From Centroberyx gerrardi (taxonomy: Eukaryota; Chordata; Actinopteri; Beryciformes; Berycidae): 64,000 bases of DNA. The notes beneath the pieces were generated by a model. That model worked only from the letters and a program-made list of their open reading frames with translations, was not told the origin of the DNA and did not search any database. Shown here one piece after another: positions 31,096 through 45,039 of this stretch (the stretch's first letter is position 1; every line of letters begins with the position of its first letter). The position numbers and the translations under genes are program-made. The stretch lies in contig NC_136010.1 of NCBI RefSeq assembly GCF_048128805.1, forward strand, positions 28,321,980 through 28,385,979, given 5' to 3'.

Positions 31096-31715
31096 CCACA
31101 TTCAATCGATAACACTTACCAATGATCATATTTTGACAAGTCACATAATAAAATGAATGAAATTTGCAAGTAACTGCGTTCTACACAATACCTTAGGAGT
31201 TTAGCCAGAAGTTGAATTCGCTAGACGTCTTATGAAATTATCTTTCCAGATCCTCTTTGACTTGTAAACGTTTTGACGCCCCCTGTCAACAATCTCAGAT
31301 TCAAACAAGCTCCAGTCATTCTTGGATTGATGTATGTTGTTTTCTGTTTTCTTTTTACCACTGGAAGTGAGTTCTTTCTGGTTTCTGCTATGGAAAACAT
31401 ACAAGGCACCCAGGTAACAGGCAACTGGACCCTCATGCTTCCTTAGCAAAATTACCCTTGATAAATGGGAGAAACAGTAACAATCATTGATAATGGATAA
31501 GACCTTCTCTGTCCTAAATACATATTGGTGTTCCTCCTCCTGTTTTAAATTGCCCTACCTATTGTTTCTGCACCATATATACTGCACCAAAATGTATCTT
31601 TGGTCTCCTCTCAGGTTGTCACAGAACACAGGCATTGATATTATCAGACAGTGGAGATGATTCTTGATGATGATTCAAATGAAGTCGTATGATATTTAAT
31701 GAGCGCTCGGCTTGC

Positions 31716-31763
<48 letters not shown>
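31716..31763 (+). repeat. (TG)n microsatellite at a splice acceptor
   Basis: About 23 TG units end five bases before the acceptor AG that precedes the first coding exon of cdk11. The repeat replaces the usual polypyrimidine tract. Confidence 0.9.
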
Positions 31764-31764
<1 letters not shown>

Positions 31765-31788
31765 GCAGGCGGTGGAGAGTGGGCGCTG

Positions 31789-34700
31789 ATGGGGGACGAA
31801 AAAGAGACCTGGAAAGTGAAGACACTTGATGAAATTCTACAAGAGAAAAAACGCAGACGAGAATTAGAAGAGAGGACAGAGCCCAAGCGCCAGAAAAATG
31901 TAAAGGATAACATGTTGATACAGTCTTACAACCAATGATATACCCAAAATATTTGGCACGAAAATGGTCAAATTCAAATGTTGAATATTGGCAGCTTCAG
32001 TCCAAAAAAAAGTAGGAGTCTTAAAAAAACATCTCAGTTGAACGCTAATCTGTGGTACATTCAATTTGGGTTGATTGATTGTCTGTTTCAATGCTGCTAC
32101 CCACTTACTTTGGAAATAGCTAGGTACATATTGACTTTTTATATGAATTTACACCATTCTTTATACTGTTGAGAAACATTTTGTGCAGAGAAATTCTTGC
32201 AAGGGAGTCTGTGGCTCTGACCCTTTCTCTTTAGCTTTAACCGTGTGTCCTCTCTTCCTCTTGTTTGGTGCAGTTCGCACAGTGCCCTGTTCCACAGGCG
32301 GATGATCGGGAAGCCAAACGAGACACTCCGGAGGAAGGAGAACTACGGGATCAGAGGATGGAAATAACAATTCGGAATTCCCCGTACACCCGGGAAGACT
32401 CTACAGAGGACAGGTGCTTGGATTGTGGGAAAGATCTGTAAATATTTGATTGATTTGATGGTGGAAATAAGTAGGCATGTAATAGTATCACTGCAAAATG
32501 TGTCATGATATAAACATGTCACAGTATGCACAGAAATAGTTTGTTGTGCTGAGTTAGTTAGAGTGGGTCAAATTGCAGCATGTAGTTTGATGTCACATTC
32601 TCACCCATAAAGAGAGAAAAACTGGAGAATGGCACGTATCAGGGTCAGGTCAGATCGTTGTGTCACTGATACTTGACAGTCTTATAATATTTTCTTTGCA
32701 TTCATGCAGGGGAGAAGAAGATGAATCGCTAGCAATCAAGCCTCCCCAGCAAATGGCGAGGAAAGACAAATCTCACCACAGAAAGGAGGAGAAGAGAAAA
32801 GATAAAAGACGCCATCGCAGTCACTCTGCTGAAGGAGGTGCGGCGCTGTCGCTGGATCGATCCTTTTTGTTTGCGTTTTGTTTCCATAAACCCATTTCAG
32901 CATATACATGAAAATGTGTTTTACAGCTGACTACTATAGGTATTCAAACTACTATATTTGTTTGTGCTCCTACAGCAGGGAAACACCCACGACCCAAAGA
33001 GAAAGAGGAGCGAGAGAGCGACCGCAGGAAGCGCCAGTGGGAAGAGGACAAAGCCCGGCGAGACTGGGAGAGGCAGAAGCGACGGGAACAGGCCCGGGCC
33101 CATTCACGCCGAGAGAGGTGACCACCAGCCCTGCAGAGGCACACGTACCACATAAACTCACATTAACTCACACACAAATGTATCCATTCCTTTTAACCAC
33201 ACACTGTCACATACTATACATCTGTCTGGCTTAAATGCAAAGCTAGAATCCTTGAGAGATTTTCACCTCCTTAATCCATAATGCATTGATGTTGATGCCG
33301 ACTGTGCGCAGAGTACTTGTAGGGTTGCCCAGCCAAAGGGTCCATATGTGAATGGAAATGAAAAATAACAACAAAAACTGAGGAGCGAATAAAGGCTACT
33401 CAATTAAGGCACCTGTACACAGCTGCACGGCCTGACCTTACCCATCCTAAGGCTAGAGACAATTGACTATATAGCCAGGTCAATTACCCAGGATCCTCTG
33501 CCTGGACTGTTCCATCTGGCCACAGGAGGTTTTAACAGTATTTGACCGAGGTTGTATTATTAACATTATGCAATATTTCACACAATGTCCCTTGAACTCA
33601 TTACAACATATACCAGAAATGACAGCATATATTCCAAAACAAGTCCCATACAGCAAGACAACCATTCTTTAGACAATGGTAAAAACCCCCACGAATGGTA
33701 TCTTCCTGTGTACTAGCTCTGACGTCATCAAAACCATATCTATGCGGCAGCAGTTGGGCGGCCCCCTCCCAAACAGAACTCCCGCGGCTGGAGTGCGGTA
33801 AGTATGGTTTGATACTGAAATGAAACGAACATTGGTACAACTCAACAATTACTCTGTAACAAAAGCAATGAATTGAAAGTAAAATGTAACCATGTTTGTG
33901 TATCCCCCCCTCCCCCCAAGTTAATCAGAATGTGTAGATGTAAATGTAACAAAATATATGTTGAATGAATATATTAATAGAAATGGGTTAGAATGGGAAA
34001 TGAAGATATATTTGTGACAAGTGTCGGCCTCCCCACCACTTTGTCACAGTGCTACACAAAGATCTCGGGTCGAGAATAGCAGGAAAGCATAAAGACGCAA
34101 ACTCATTAGACGTGGTTATCAGTTGTAGTGTTACAACTAGGGTTCGACCGATTTGAGTTTTTGACAATATTTTGGGATTGAATATGCTGATAACTGATAT
34201 TTTGTGCTGATATTCAGTATAAATTTGATCATTTTCATGCCAAAAGATTACAAGTATGCAGTGTTTTCCCTGAGAATTTTATTCTTGTCAGGATGTAAAA
34301 GCCTATAAAACAGCATTTAGAGCATGGGACACTAAAATTCCCCATTCTACCTGAAACCTACTGTAACAACAACAGCAATATTAACAACATAATCATGCGT
34401 ACTTGTGGAATCTGATCAAAATGTGGCATTAGAATCAGGTCAGGTTCAGGGCTTCCCATAGACAACCAGTGTAGTATTGATCAATTCTACAATAAATATG
34501 TAATCAAACAAACTGTATCATATCCATCATATCGGTGGCGGAAGACACTAACTGGCTGACAGGACTTCCCCATTTGTAAATTGTGACTACAGGGACCGGC
34601 TGGAGCAGCTGGAGCGCCAGCGGGAGCGGGACCGAAAGATCCGCGAACAGCAGCAGAAGGACCAGCGGGAGCTGAAGGAGCGGGAGAGGAGGGCCGACGA

Positions 34701-37700
34701 GCGCCGCAAAGAGCGGGAGGCTCGACGAGAAGGTCAGCCATTTAACCCAAATGCCTATTGGTTAGTAGAGAGGATGGAAAAGTCAGTCAGTCTGTATGAA
34801 CAGACACCAAGGTTTTAATATAATCCCTTGGGTGTCAACAGTGCCGTCCCACCACCGAGCGCTACCTGACGAGTATGACGACAAGCCCAAACAAAGCCAC
34901 CGGAGCCGCAGCCCGACCCGGCTTCCCCGGGACAGATCGGAGCACAGCGAACCACGAAAAAGTGGAAGTGAGTTTACCATGATATCAAACAGGGATCGTC
35001 ATAAAGATGGTTCATTCTGCTTAAAGAGTAACTTAACACCAAACCCAAGTCTGTGTAAAGATTGACATCTAATGGTAAAAAGCATGCTACTGAAATTACC
35101 ATCTGCTATTGGCTGATCTTTGGTGCCAGATGATGTCACCACCTGTTGTGCTCTATAGAAGGTGACATCACCTTTTTACCATTAGATGTCAGGCTTTACA
35201 CAGATTTGGGTTTGGTGTTTAGTTACTATTTAACTCGTCATAGGGTTGACATTTTCGGTTGTCTTATGTTTAAATAATCCCCATTTACTTTATTTGTATT
35301 TATATTCTATTTTCTTTGCCATATCGTATCCCTATTTGCTGCTGGAATTACCCAATTTCCCCAAGGGGATCATTAAAATTCCATCGTATCTCATAAGTTT
35401 TATTTCTCTTCAGCATCGAAGGAAGAGAAGCCAGAGGACAAGGACTTGCTTGCAGACCTCCAGGACATCAGCGACAGTGAAAGGAAGACCAGTACAGCAG
35501 AGTCCTCCATGGGTAATGGACAGTATCATGACCTACACTACCAGCAACCAACAGATAGCACATGCAAACACTATGCTACAAGCAAGGGATCATAGTCCCT
35601 TTTACACAATTCCATTAAAGTTTGTTGCTGAGTTGTGCTTTTTAGTATACATTAGGGCTGGGCGATATGGAAGAAATTATATATCATGATAACCATAGGG
35701 AGGTTTCATATCGATATCTATCACACTATCTGCTCACATATGTGAAATCACGTTAAATAAATAAATTGATGTTCATTACATTGAATTGCATGGTAATGGC
35801 GATATCAAACCAAAACTATGTAACTCAAATAATATTCCCTAAAATATGGCAGTTGTCATTTTGTTAGAAATTTTAGTTTATTTATAATAATAATATTATT
35901 CTATAATAATTTAATTGCATTATGTCGCCATTTAAAGATGATATACAATAATATTGAATTATCCCCCAGCCCTAGTATACATGCACTAATCATGTGCAGC
36001 AGAAGCTGAGTTCTTCACTCATCTGAAGTCATCACTGACCAGGTATTCCCAATCAGGGACCAATCATCAGCAATATTAGAGCTGTATTGAGTCCATGAGC
36101 AAGGAACCTAACCCCCAGTCCCTCAAAGTAGAAGACTGGCTGTACTAGGCAGCTCCCAGTATTAGTAACAGTAACTGAATGAGTATGAAGCAGTACAGTG
36201 TGAATCAAAGTCAAAAAGTCACAAAATGGCCATGAGCCAGCAAGCTATTTAATGAATATGATCTGTCAAATTGTTTGTTAACATAGCTAGCTGGCCATTT
36301 CATTGTCCCCAAAACAATATCAGCATTATTACACCAACCAGGTCATAGGCTGTCTGTTGCCAGGCATAGTCATCAGTGGTATAACTGCTGGTTGAACTGG
36401 GAACAAGGAATGCGTGATTGCTCATGTGATGTGTAAAGTTACTTTCTACTTAGGCCCGCTACATAGTAAACGCAATGAACACATAGCTGACGCAAGTTCT
36501 CAACCTACGCAAGCTGTCTGCTTACATAGAACATTTACATCCAGCAGCTTACCTTGCTTGAGGTAATACTCAATTTATCCACAAGGGGGAGAAAAGCCAC
36601 TAGTCTGGAGCACTGAATTATGAGCAGGTTGTTAAAAAATGGGTACCATAGAGGAATGTGTTCTCCTTTTGCCGGCAAAAGAAAGAAGTAGAAGAAAAGT
36701 TGAAAAGAATTGCACTGTCTTTGGGTGGGCTTCTCTTGTCTAGCATCGGGATCGGGCTCCGACGACGATGAGGATGAGGAAGACGAGTCCAGTAGCCAAA
36801 GTGAGGGCGAGGAGGAAGAGGAGGAGTCTGGTTCAGGCTCAGGAAGGTCTGAGCAGAGCGCAGGTAGAGATGTTTCCAACTGCTGTACTACTGCGACTCG
36901 TGCTACTGTGTCTTTTCAGTTAAGTACAACTCTATCATAGCAATACAGCTTCACACACTATTCTTCTACCTTTTCAGAGGATGTGAGTGAGGAGGAGCAG
37001 TCGGAGGAAGAGTTTGAAGAGGAGCGGGAAAATGGAAATCACATTCCCACAGGTGGGCACTGCACTGGTCTTGTTACTATAACGTTTCATATGTGATGTC
37101 TGTGTAGGTATTACCTTTCCATTTTCAATGTGAGATCTTATTGAAAAAGAAAATCATCCTAGTCCTGCAGCTTGATTTTATTCAGGGAATATTTTGATAA
37201 TTTGGATTGGGAGTTGCATACCTGTTTGTGTGCTGAACAGTGTTCATTTGGAGATGGTTTTAGATGGAAGAGCAGGATGAACAGTCACAATGGGATCAGT
37301 ACATGGCTTTTTTTTTTGGCTTTTTCTTCTAAACATCTGGGGCTTTTATTCATACCTCACCTCATGAAAACGAATGTTGATAAAATGCCTTGCCAAGAGT
37401 CTTGGCCGCAGGTTTCTTAGGCTGTGCGTGAGCTGTGTGTGTGTTGCACAGTTTGTGTGAATGGGATCTGAGAGGGGAAGGCGGGGGGAGAGACTCTTAA
37501 TTAGTTGTTACCATGTAATTTTCTTGTCAACTAAAACGAGAAATCCTTTTATTGTTGTTATGGTTATTTTGAGTCACTGTCATTACCGGTGACGGTTTGA
37601 CTGATATGGGTTTATGAGGGCTGATACCGATATTTTTGATTCAGTAACTTTAAATATGACCATTTTCATGCCAATGATTCATTGTATTCATTGTTTCCTT

Positions 37701-40700
37701 TAGATTTTCTTGTCAGGGTGGAAAAGCCTCTGAAACAGCATTTAGACCATAGAACACAAAAACTCACATTGAAACCCAGCATAATAACATATTCATGCAT
37801 ACTTAATCTATGCTACAATAAATATGTAATCAAACAAACTGCATCATATTCATCATATGGATGGTGAATGACATGCCAATATCTGACTTTATTAAAGTAC
37901 TAGCCCAGTATCAGTATAACCCCGTCACCGCCGCTAAACTGACCTCACCCTCTGTCCCTCAGTGCCAGAGTCCCGCTTTGACCACGACACCGAGGAGAGC
38001 GGTGAAGATATGGAGGATGAGGAGGACGAGGAGGAGGAGGCAGCGGAGGGCGACCCCACGCCTCATTCTCAGACGCATTCGCGCTCCCCCACCCCTGAAG
38101 AAAACTACATCCCTGACTCGCCCCCCATTTCACCTGTGGAGCTGAAGAAGGAGCTGCCCAAATATCTGCCTGCTCTACAGGTTGGTACCAACATTAACAC
38201 GCACATTCTGCACATCATGCAAGTCATAAATTCACATCTTGAATCTTGAATCTGGAGTCTTGAATCACATTGGTTGTGTATGATTTTTCAGGGTTGTCGA
38301 AGTGTAGAGGAATTCCAGTGTCTAAACCGGATAGAGGAGGGTACCTACGGTGTGGTGTACAGAGCCAAAGACAAAAAGACAGGTAGGAAGGCAAACGTGC
38401 AGTACGTCCATTTGTTATTGGCTTTTGAGACCTTTTCATTGGTGAATGATTAACTCTTGTCTTGGTGTTGCAGATGAGATTGTGGCCTTGAAAAGGCTGA
38501 AGATGGAAAAGGAGAAGGAAGGCTTCCCCATCACCTCTCTAAGAGAAATCAATACAATCCTGAAAGCTCAGCACCCAAACATCGTCACAGTCAGGGTGAG
38601 AGAACTTAAGAACACTGTCACTGCTTTGGGTATTTAGCTGAAACACTCTTACCATGTGTAAAAGCAGCCAAAAAGGCAAAAAACAAGCACATCTCCATTG
38701 GTAAGTGTCCCTTTAAAGTATACAATGTAAATTGAATCCTTTCCCTTTTCACTATTAGGAAATAGTCGTTGGAAGCAATATGGACAAGATCTACATTGTG
38801 ATGAACTATGTAGAACATGACCTGAAGAGTTTGATGGAGACCATGAAGCAGCCCTTCCTGCCAGGTAATGTGAGATTTTGTTGGCTCGGTCCATTTTTCT
38901 GTGCGCAATAAGTAGCATGGGACAAAATGGCGCTCCGTTTCTACTAGAGTGTAATTCCTGACAGATTTGAAGTTTGACATGGTTCTGTAAGTGGGTTTGT
39001 TCCTTATTCAACAGGATAGCCAGGGCTTGATGCATGATCTGTATTTCTCTCTTACCATTTCATCATCTACAGGCGAAGTAAAGACTCTGATGATTCAGCT
39101 GCTGAGAGGCGTCCACCATCTCCATGACAACTGGATCCTCCACCGTGATCTGAAGACATCCAATCTGCTGCTTAGCCACAAAGGCATCCTCAAGGTATGT
39201 TAGGACTGTGGTTGGCAAAGTGGGGTACTGGGACCCCCAGGGGTCCTTAAGGAGGTTCTAAAGCGTCCCCAGCAAAATAAGGGATAGTTTAATTCCTCTA
39301 TAATTCATTTAATTATCCCAATTAGAGAATGTTTGAGAATGATTATTCTCATACATTTCACTCTCACTACTATCTCCCCACATAGTGTTGACAATTCAAT
39401 GCTAAATCAGCAACAACTAAAATCTTTCCATATCTGTCTCTAATGTGGGTGTATTTGGGGGTCCGTATCATGAAAATGTGTAAGAACCCCGTACTAGGAT
39501 TTTTGTCAAGTCGAATTACTCAAAATGGTTCTGTTGTAATACCAGTGTCTATTAATGTTCATCATGTTGTACTGTCTGTCTTGTGATGTCAACTGTGTTG
39601 TGAAATCTAAAGAATAGAGTCACAGTATTTAGGTGACGGCATTTAAAGGAAAAATCCACCGTAAAAAACTTTTAACACTGTTAAAAAACAGCTATTGGTG
39701 ATGTACCTTGTATTTCTGGGTCCATATTGTTGTTTGGTGGTGTATCTTTATTATTAAAAGTACTACATCACTACATCACAAAATATCACAGATTGTTTAT
39801 ATCTAGTGTAGTAGCATCCAAGCGGGGACAGTGTGAAACCTACAGGGTGCTAGTTATGATACAAAAATTTTAACTATGCTACCAGTGCCAGCCTTGGAAT
39901 CAGAGGTTTGATTCTTAATTGCTACCATAAAACCAAAATACAAATGAAATATTTCCCCTCAAAAATCCATTTGTAACAAGGGCAACAGAAACATGAAAAA
40001 AGAAAAAGTGATTCCTGTAATACATATTTTGCTGACGCACAACTTTCCCTTCTCTTGCATGCTAGCAGCAAAAGAGCACAGTTGTACAAACAGAGCACAT
40101 GATTACTCTAACTCATCTGAAGCATGGTTTTCTGGTAAAATGCAAGGCAAATTTAATGTGTGCATAAATTACAGGGATTTATGTCAGTGAATGTGAATTT
40201 TATGCAAGCTGACAATAGTAAATAGGTGAAACAAGACAAAATATAATTCTAGCTCTAAAAAAGTTTTGCATCATATTGTTTCTCAAATCAGATGGCGCAT
40301 TCTTTTTTAGTACCAGTACTCTTTGCAGCAATAGAGCATGCCAAGTGAAAATATGGTCAGGGCGAAGAATTGCCTGAAAAAACATTTTGTCGAGCTTTAA
40401 GGCTTTGAAAAACACACTCTTCTTTATTTTGCCACCCGTCTTGTTGTACTGCAGATTGGCGACTTTGGTTTGGCCCGGGAGTATGGATCTCCTCTGAAGC
40501 CTTACACGCCTGTAGTGGTGACCCTGTGGTACCGTTCTCCAGAGCTGCTGCTGGGAGCCAAGGTGGGAATCCAACTCGCAACTCCACACACAGTTTACCA
40601 GCACACATTACTACTTCCACACATCGTAGGACCCAGACAAAATACCTCTGCAAGAGACAAAACTAAAAAAGTCAAGGTGATGTACCTTTATAGACCTGGT

Positions 40701-43700
40701 TAGATCATCTATATGACTGACTGACATTGCTTAAACCAAAAATACATTTTCAAAAGACGACATCTGTGAAGCATTTGGTCTATAACACTTGTATACCCGA
40801 TTCAAAACACTATTTGAGTTTTATATGAGCTCCACATCTAGATGGCTCAGGTCCAGCACTTAGTCAAAGCACATCCACATTCAGATGCAAGACAGACTTG
40901 AAGCTAGAAACATGGCAGGCAGACCGTCTACTTTATTTTTCTGCGGACTGCCACGGTGTTTGTTCTTCTCTCCGCAGGAGTACTCCACAGCTGTGGACAT
41001 GTGGTCAGTGGGCTGCATATTTGGCGAGCTCCTCACCCAGAAACCTCTTTTCCCTGGAAAATCTGAAATTGACCAAATTAACAAGATTTTCAAGGTAAAT
41101 GCCCTCGTTTGCCCTCCCAAAATGAAGTAATTTCTTCTTGTAAAGGGTAAAGCCCTTCTGTTTACAGCCTGTAAATCTTTGTGTGTGCCAGAGGAGGTCT
41201 GACTGCAGTTCTGTAATGCGCCACAGGGTGGAAGAGTTGGTAGAAGTCAATCCAGCTGATGAAGTTGTTTTGAAGCTCAGAAACTCATTATAGTTGCCTG
41301 ATTCTAATATTCAGTGGATCATTTTCTGTAAGCATGTCAGCCTTGTGTACTGACACCATTCATCCTACAGTGCAGTGTTCACCAGCATTCCCGGTGCAGA
41401 ATAAGTTATCTGAACTAGGATTGCACTGTGGGATGAACTGGGACTTGAACGCACAGATCAATCAAACGGGCAGCTCTAAAAGACCGTGAGACTTGACCGT
41501 GAGACTTGACATTTCTCATGCACATGGTCCTATAGCCAAACACGGCTGTCTTTACCAATGACCAGTTACATAACAATGATGAATGAAAGTATTGAAATAT
41601 ACTTTGGACTGCTCTAGTGCCTCTTGTCTCCGGCCGATGAAATACTTCAGCCAAAGTGGGAAAATCTCATACCCGTCTCTCCCCACTTAACGGTTCTATA
41701 CGTCTGTTGACTTGTGTGTCGACTCCAGGATCTGGGCTCTCCCAGCGAGAAGATTTGGCCCGGCTACGGCGAGCTCCCCGCTGTGAAGAAGATGACTTTC
41801 ACAGAGTATCCCTACAACAACCTGCGAAAACGCTTTGGAGCGCTGCTCTCAGACCAAGGCTTTGACCTCATGAACAAGTAAGACTCTTGAACGCTGACTG
41901 ATTCCACACACGACAAGACATATCACACACTGTGCCACATATTTGCTGAACTAATACAACCAGTCTTGCCTTGGCATTTCACCTAATTTGTGTGTTTGCA
42001 TGTGACCGTGCATGGCAGTGTGTATGGATAACTGAATGTCCTCCTTGTGCATATTGGACAAACCACTATAGCTATTAAGGCCTGACCAATACAGGACTGT
42101 TGGGTCCTGGTGCCAATAACTGGGAAGGAAATGACCAATATTCAATACATCTGCCAAAAATGATGTTAGTCAGTTGTGTTAAAATTTTTCTTTTTGTGCC
42201 AATCTTAGTGTTTTATCAGTAGAACACATTCTGATATGAAAGCCTAATATCACCAACGATCTACATGATTCCTACAGTGGAAATTGCCATAGTTGGATGA
42301 ACCGCTGCCCTGTCAAACGCTGTTACGCTTTCCAGGTCTTTTGATTCAGTCAGTGCATTTCTGGCAAGCCGACTTAAAACATGACAACGGTAGTGGACTG
42401 GTAATTCATCAAAGTGCCTCAGCGGTAGCCCCGTTCCATCCCTGTGTTCAATTTCACAGACATACTCACCATGGTGACGCTCCAAACTACAGGCGAAGGT
42501 TTAAGAAAACACGCGTTTAAGATGGAAAATCATTTTCACACAAAAAGAGTAATGGGTCCATCATTTTTTTCTAGTGCATTCCTAAGGCGAGCATTGTTTA
42601 GTGGCTGCAGAGCCGAGCAGCCACTTCCCCAGCCCCTCCTCTCTGGGATCTTTACCCACCCACAGTCCTTGCCTACACCTGTGAATGACAAAACCATACC
42701 GTCGAGTAACCTCACAGCTGCGACGGATGGTAACAGCATGTCCACCCGAGGGATCGCGCTCCACCGGAGCTTTGGTGCTCGTCCAGCTCCGCGTAACTTT
42801 ACAGCGATCATAAGACTCACCGAGGCGTCGACCCTGGGACTGATCCAGACCGCAGCAGGTCAACGCTTAAAAAAATGCTGCTCGAAAACATTCAATCAGT
42901 GCAGCGTAGTGGAAGTCTAGAAGTGTAGTTTGGCAGGTAAACATCACAGAGCCGTTTGGAATATCACACCGCTGTGTGTAGGAGAGTGTTTGAAGGTCAA
43001 GGCCTTCAGTGCCTAACCTGTGGAGGGGCTTGGACATGCAATTTCTTTCTAAAGCCACTTTATTTACTACTTGCAACACTAAACACTGCAGTAATAGGGT
43101 TAGACCGATATGGGTTTTTTATCACTGATACTGATATTTTTGGATTGAAGCCGCAAATTGACAGTATCTTTCAATTTAATTTTCATGACCCAAAAAAACC
43201 AACTATTCTGTGTTTCCCCCAGAATGTTATTCTTCAGGGTGGAAAAGCCTGTGAAACAGCATTTAGACCATCATGGGACACTCTCCATTGAAATGGAGTG
43301 GCTTGACTGCCTATATCGGATTTTTACTTAAATGCCAGTATCGTCCTGATTTGTCAGCAAAAAATATCAGCTAACCCTACTCTGTAATCTTTCTCAGAGC
43401 TTCCTGTATCTGCTCCAACTAAAGAGAACCAGTTGGTAAGGTAAACTGTTTAGGCTAGTGTTAATCGTTTCCCATGTTGCCTCCACTCACATAAAGGTTT
43501 CAAATTAGACAAGTTTCAGAAAACCAATTATCACAATTGAGGAGCGCTCCTTCATGCTTTGTTGATCCTGCCATGTACAATTAGGATTCCTTCAGTAAAC
43601 CCTCTGGCCCCCTTCACACCAGGCACGCGTCTTGTACTTCTACACTGTGTCTAGATATGATTTAGTTGGATCACAATTTACATCTGACATGAAGTATAGA

Positions 43701-44988
43701 CAATAAAACCGGGTTTCTCTTTCCTTCACCAAACGATTGCCACACATGGAACTTAATCTGATAATATTTGCGTCCTTTACAATTGACAGTAAACCTCATC
43801 AGGTTTGTTCCCCATCCATGACAGTCCATTATTCGACAGGTGAGAAGTCAGAACAAAAATACAAAGTTTACGCTGTAGATGAATTCCTTTATTAATTAAA
43901 GTTTCTCCTATTTGTAGTCTATTTCAATTCTTGTCTCTTTCAATGCCAATTGAAAGCTCTGAGTCGACAACATCGCTGTCGATCGCCTTTGTATCATGTA
44001 GGGTTGTCACGATACTAGAATTTCTAACTTCGATACAACACCCAGGAAAATATCGATATGCGATACCATTTTCGATACCACGGGGGGGGGGGAATGAATT
44101 ATCAGTCTTCTTTTTTTAAATATTGTTTTCATGTTAAAATATAATTTTAACATGAAAACAATATTTTAAAGTTGTCTGAGATCAAACAACACATTTTTGA
44201 TTGACAGGTGCCGATCGCCGTCATGATTTACTCTTTTATTGAGGGGAGTGAGCTTATACTGCACAAGCATGTGAAACATCATATTGCCTCCTGGCCTCTG
44301 CAGCATAGACTGTAAGCAACTAAGCAAAAAACACAGAGACCAAAACTAGTCCCTTAATATCCGACAACGCAGGGGGAAATCCAGGTGCAAACGAGACAGA
44401 TGGACGGACAGACAGACAGACAGACGCACGCTTCTCCATAACGTAGGCCCAATAAAACTCATTCAAAACTTTGCACTTACACAGCAGATTACCCCTGCTC
44501 TAGTCATCAGCCAATCATAACACGTTTAGCTTGTTGAAGCAACAGATACCCACCAATGATAGGGACAAATCAGCAGGGCTAGAGTTAGTGGATTATTATT
44601 GACAGAATGATTTTAATCGGACATTTCAACGTCCGGTCAAGCCTTCTGACCGGGTCCGGACAATGCATCTGAAAACCGGACAGTCCGGTCGAAAACCGGG
44701 CATCTGGCAAACCTACTTGATAAGAGAGGTTTGCTAGCTAAACTAAAACGGATGATGTGCAGAGTACGTTAACGTTTATGATAATGTTTAATGCTTCAGT
44801 GATGTTGAAACAGGAGCTTTCGCTAACCTCTCCAAATTCTTTATATAGACTCGCGTGTCGGTCCTTAAGGTGCTTCGCCAAGTTTGACGTGTTACCCCCC
44901 TTCGTCGGCACTGTAGCAGTGTTTGCTGACTGAGGCAACAACCCAGCTGACTGCTACTAGTGAGAGGAGGGGCTGTGGGCAGCGGTGC

Positions 44989-45039
<51 letters not shown>

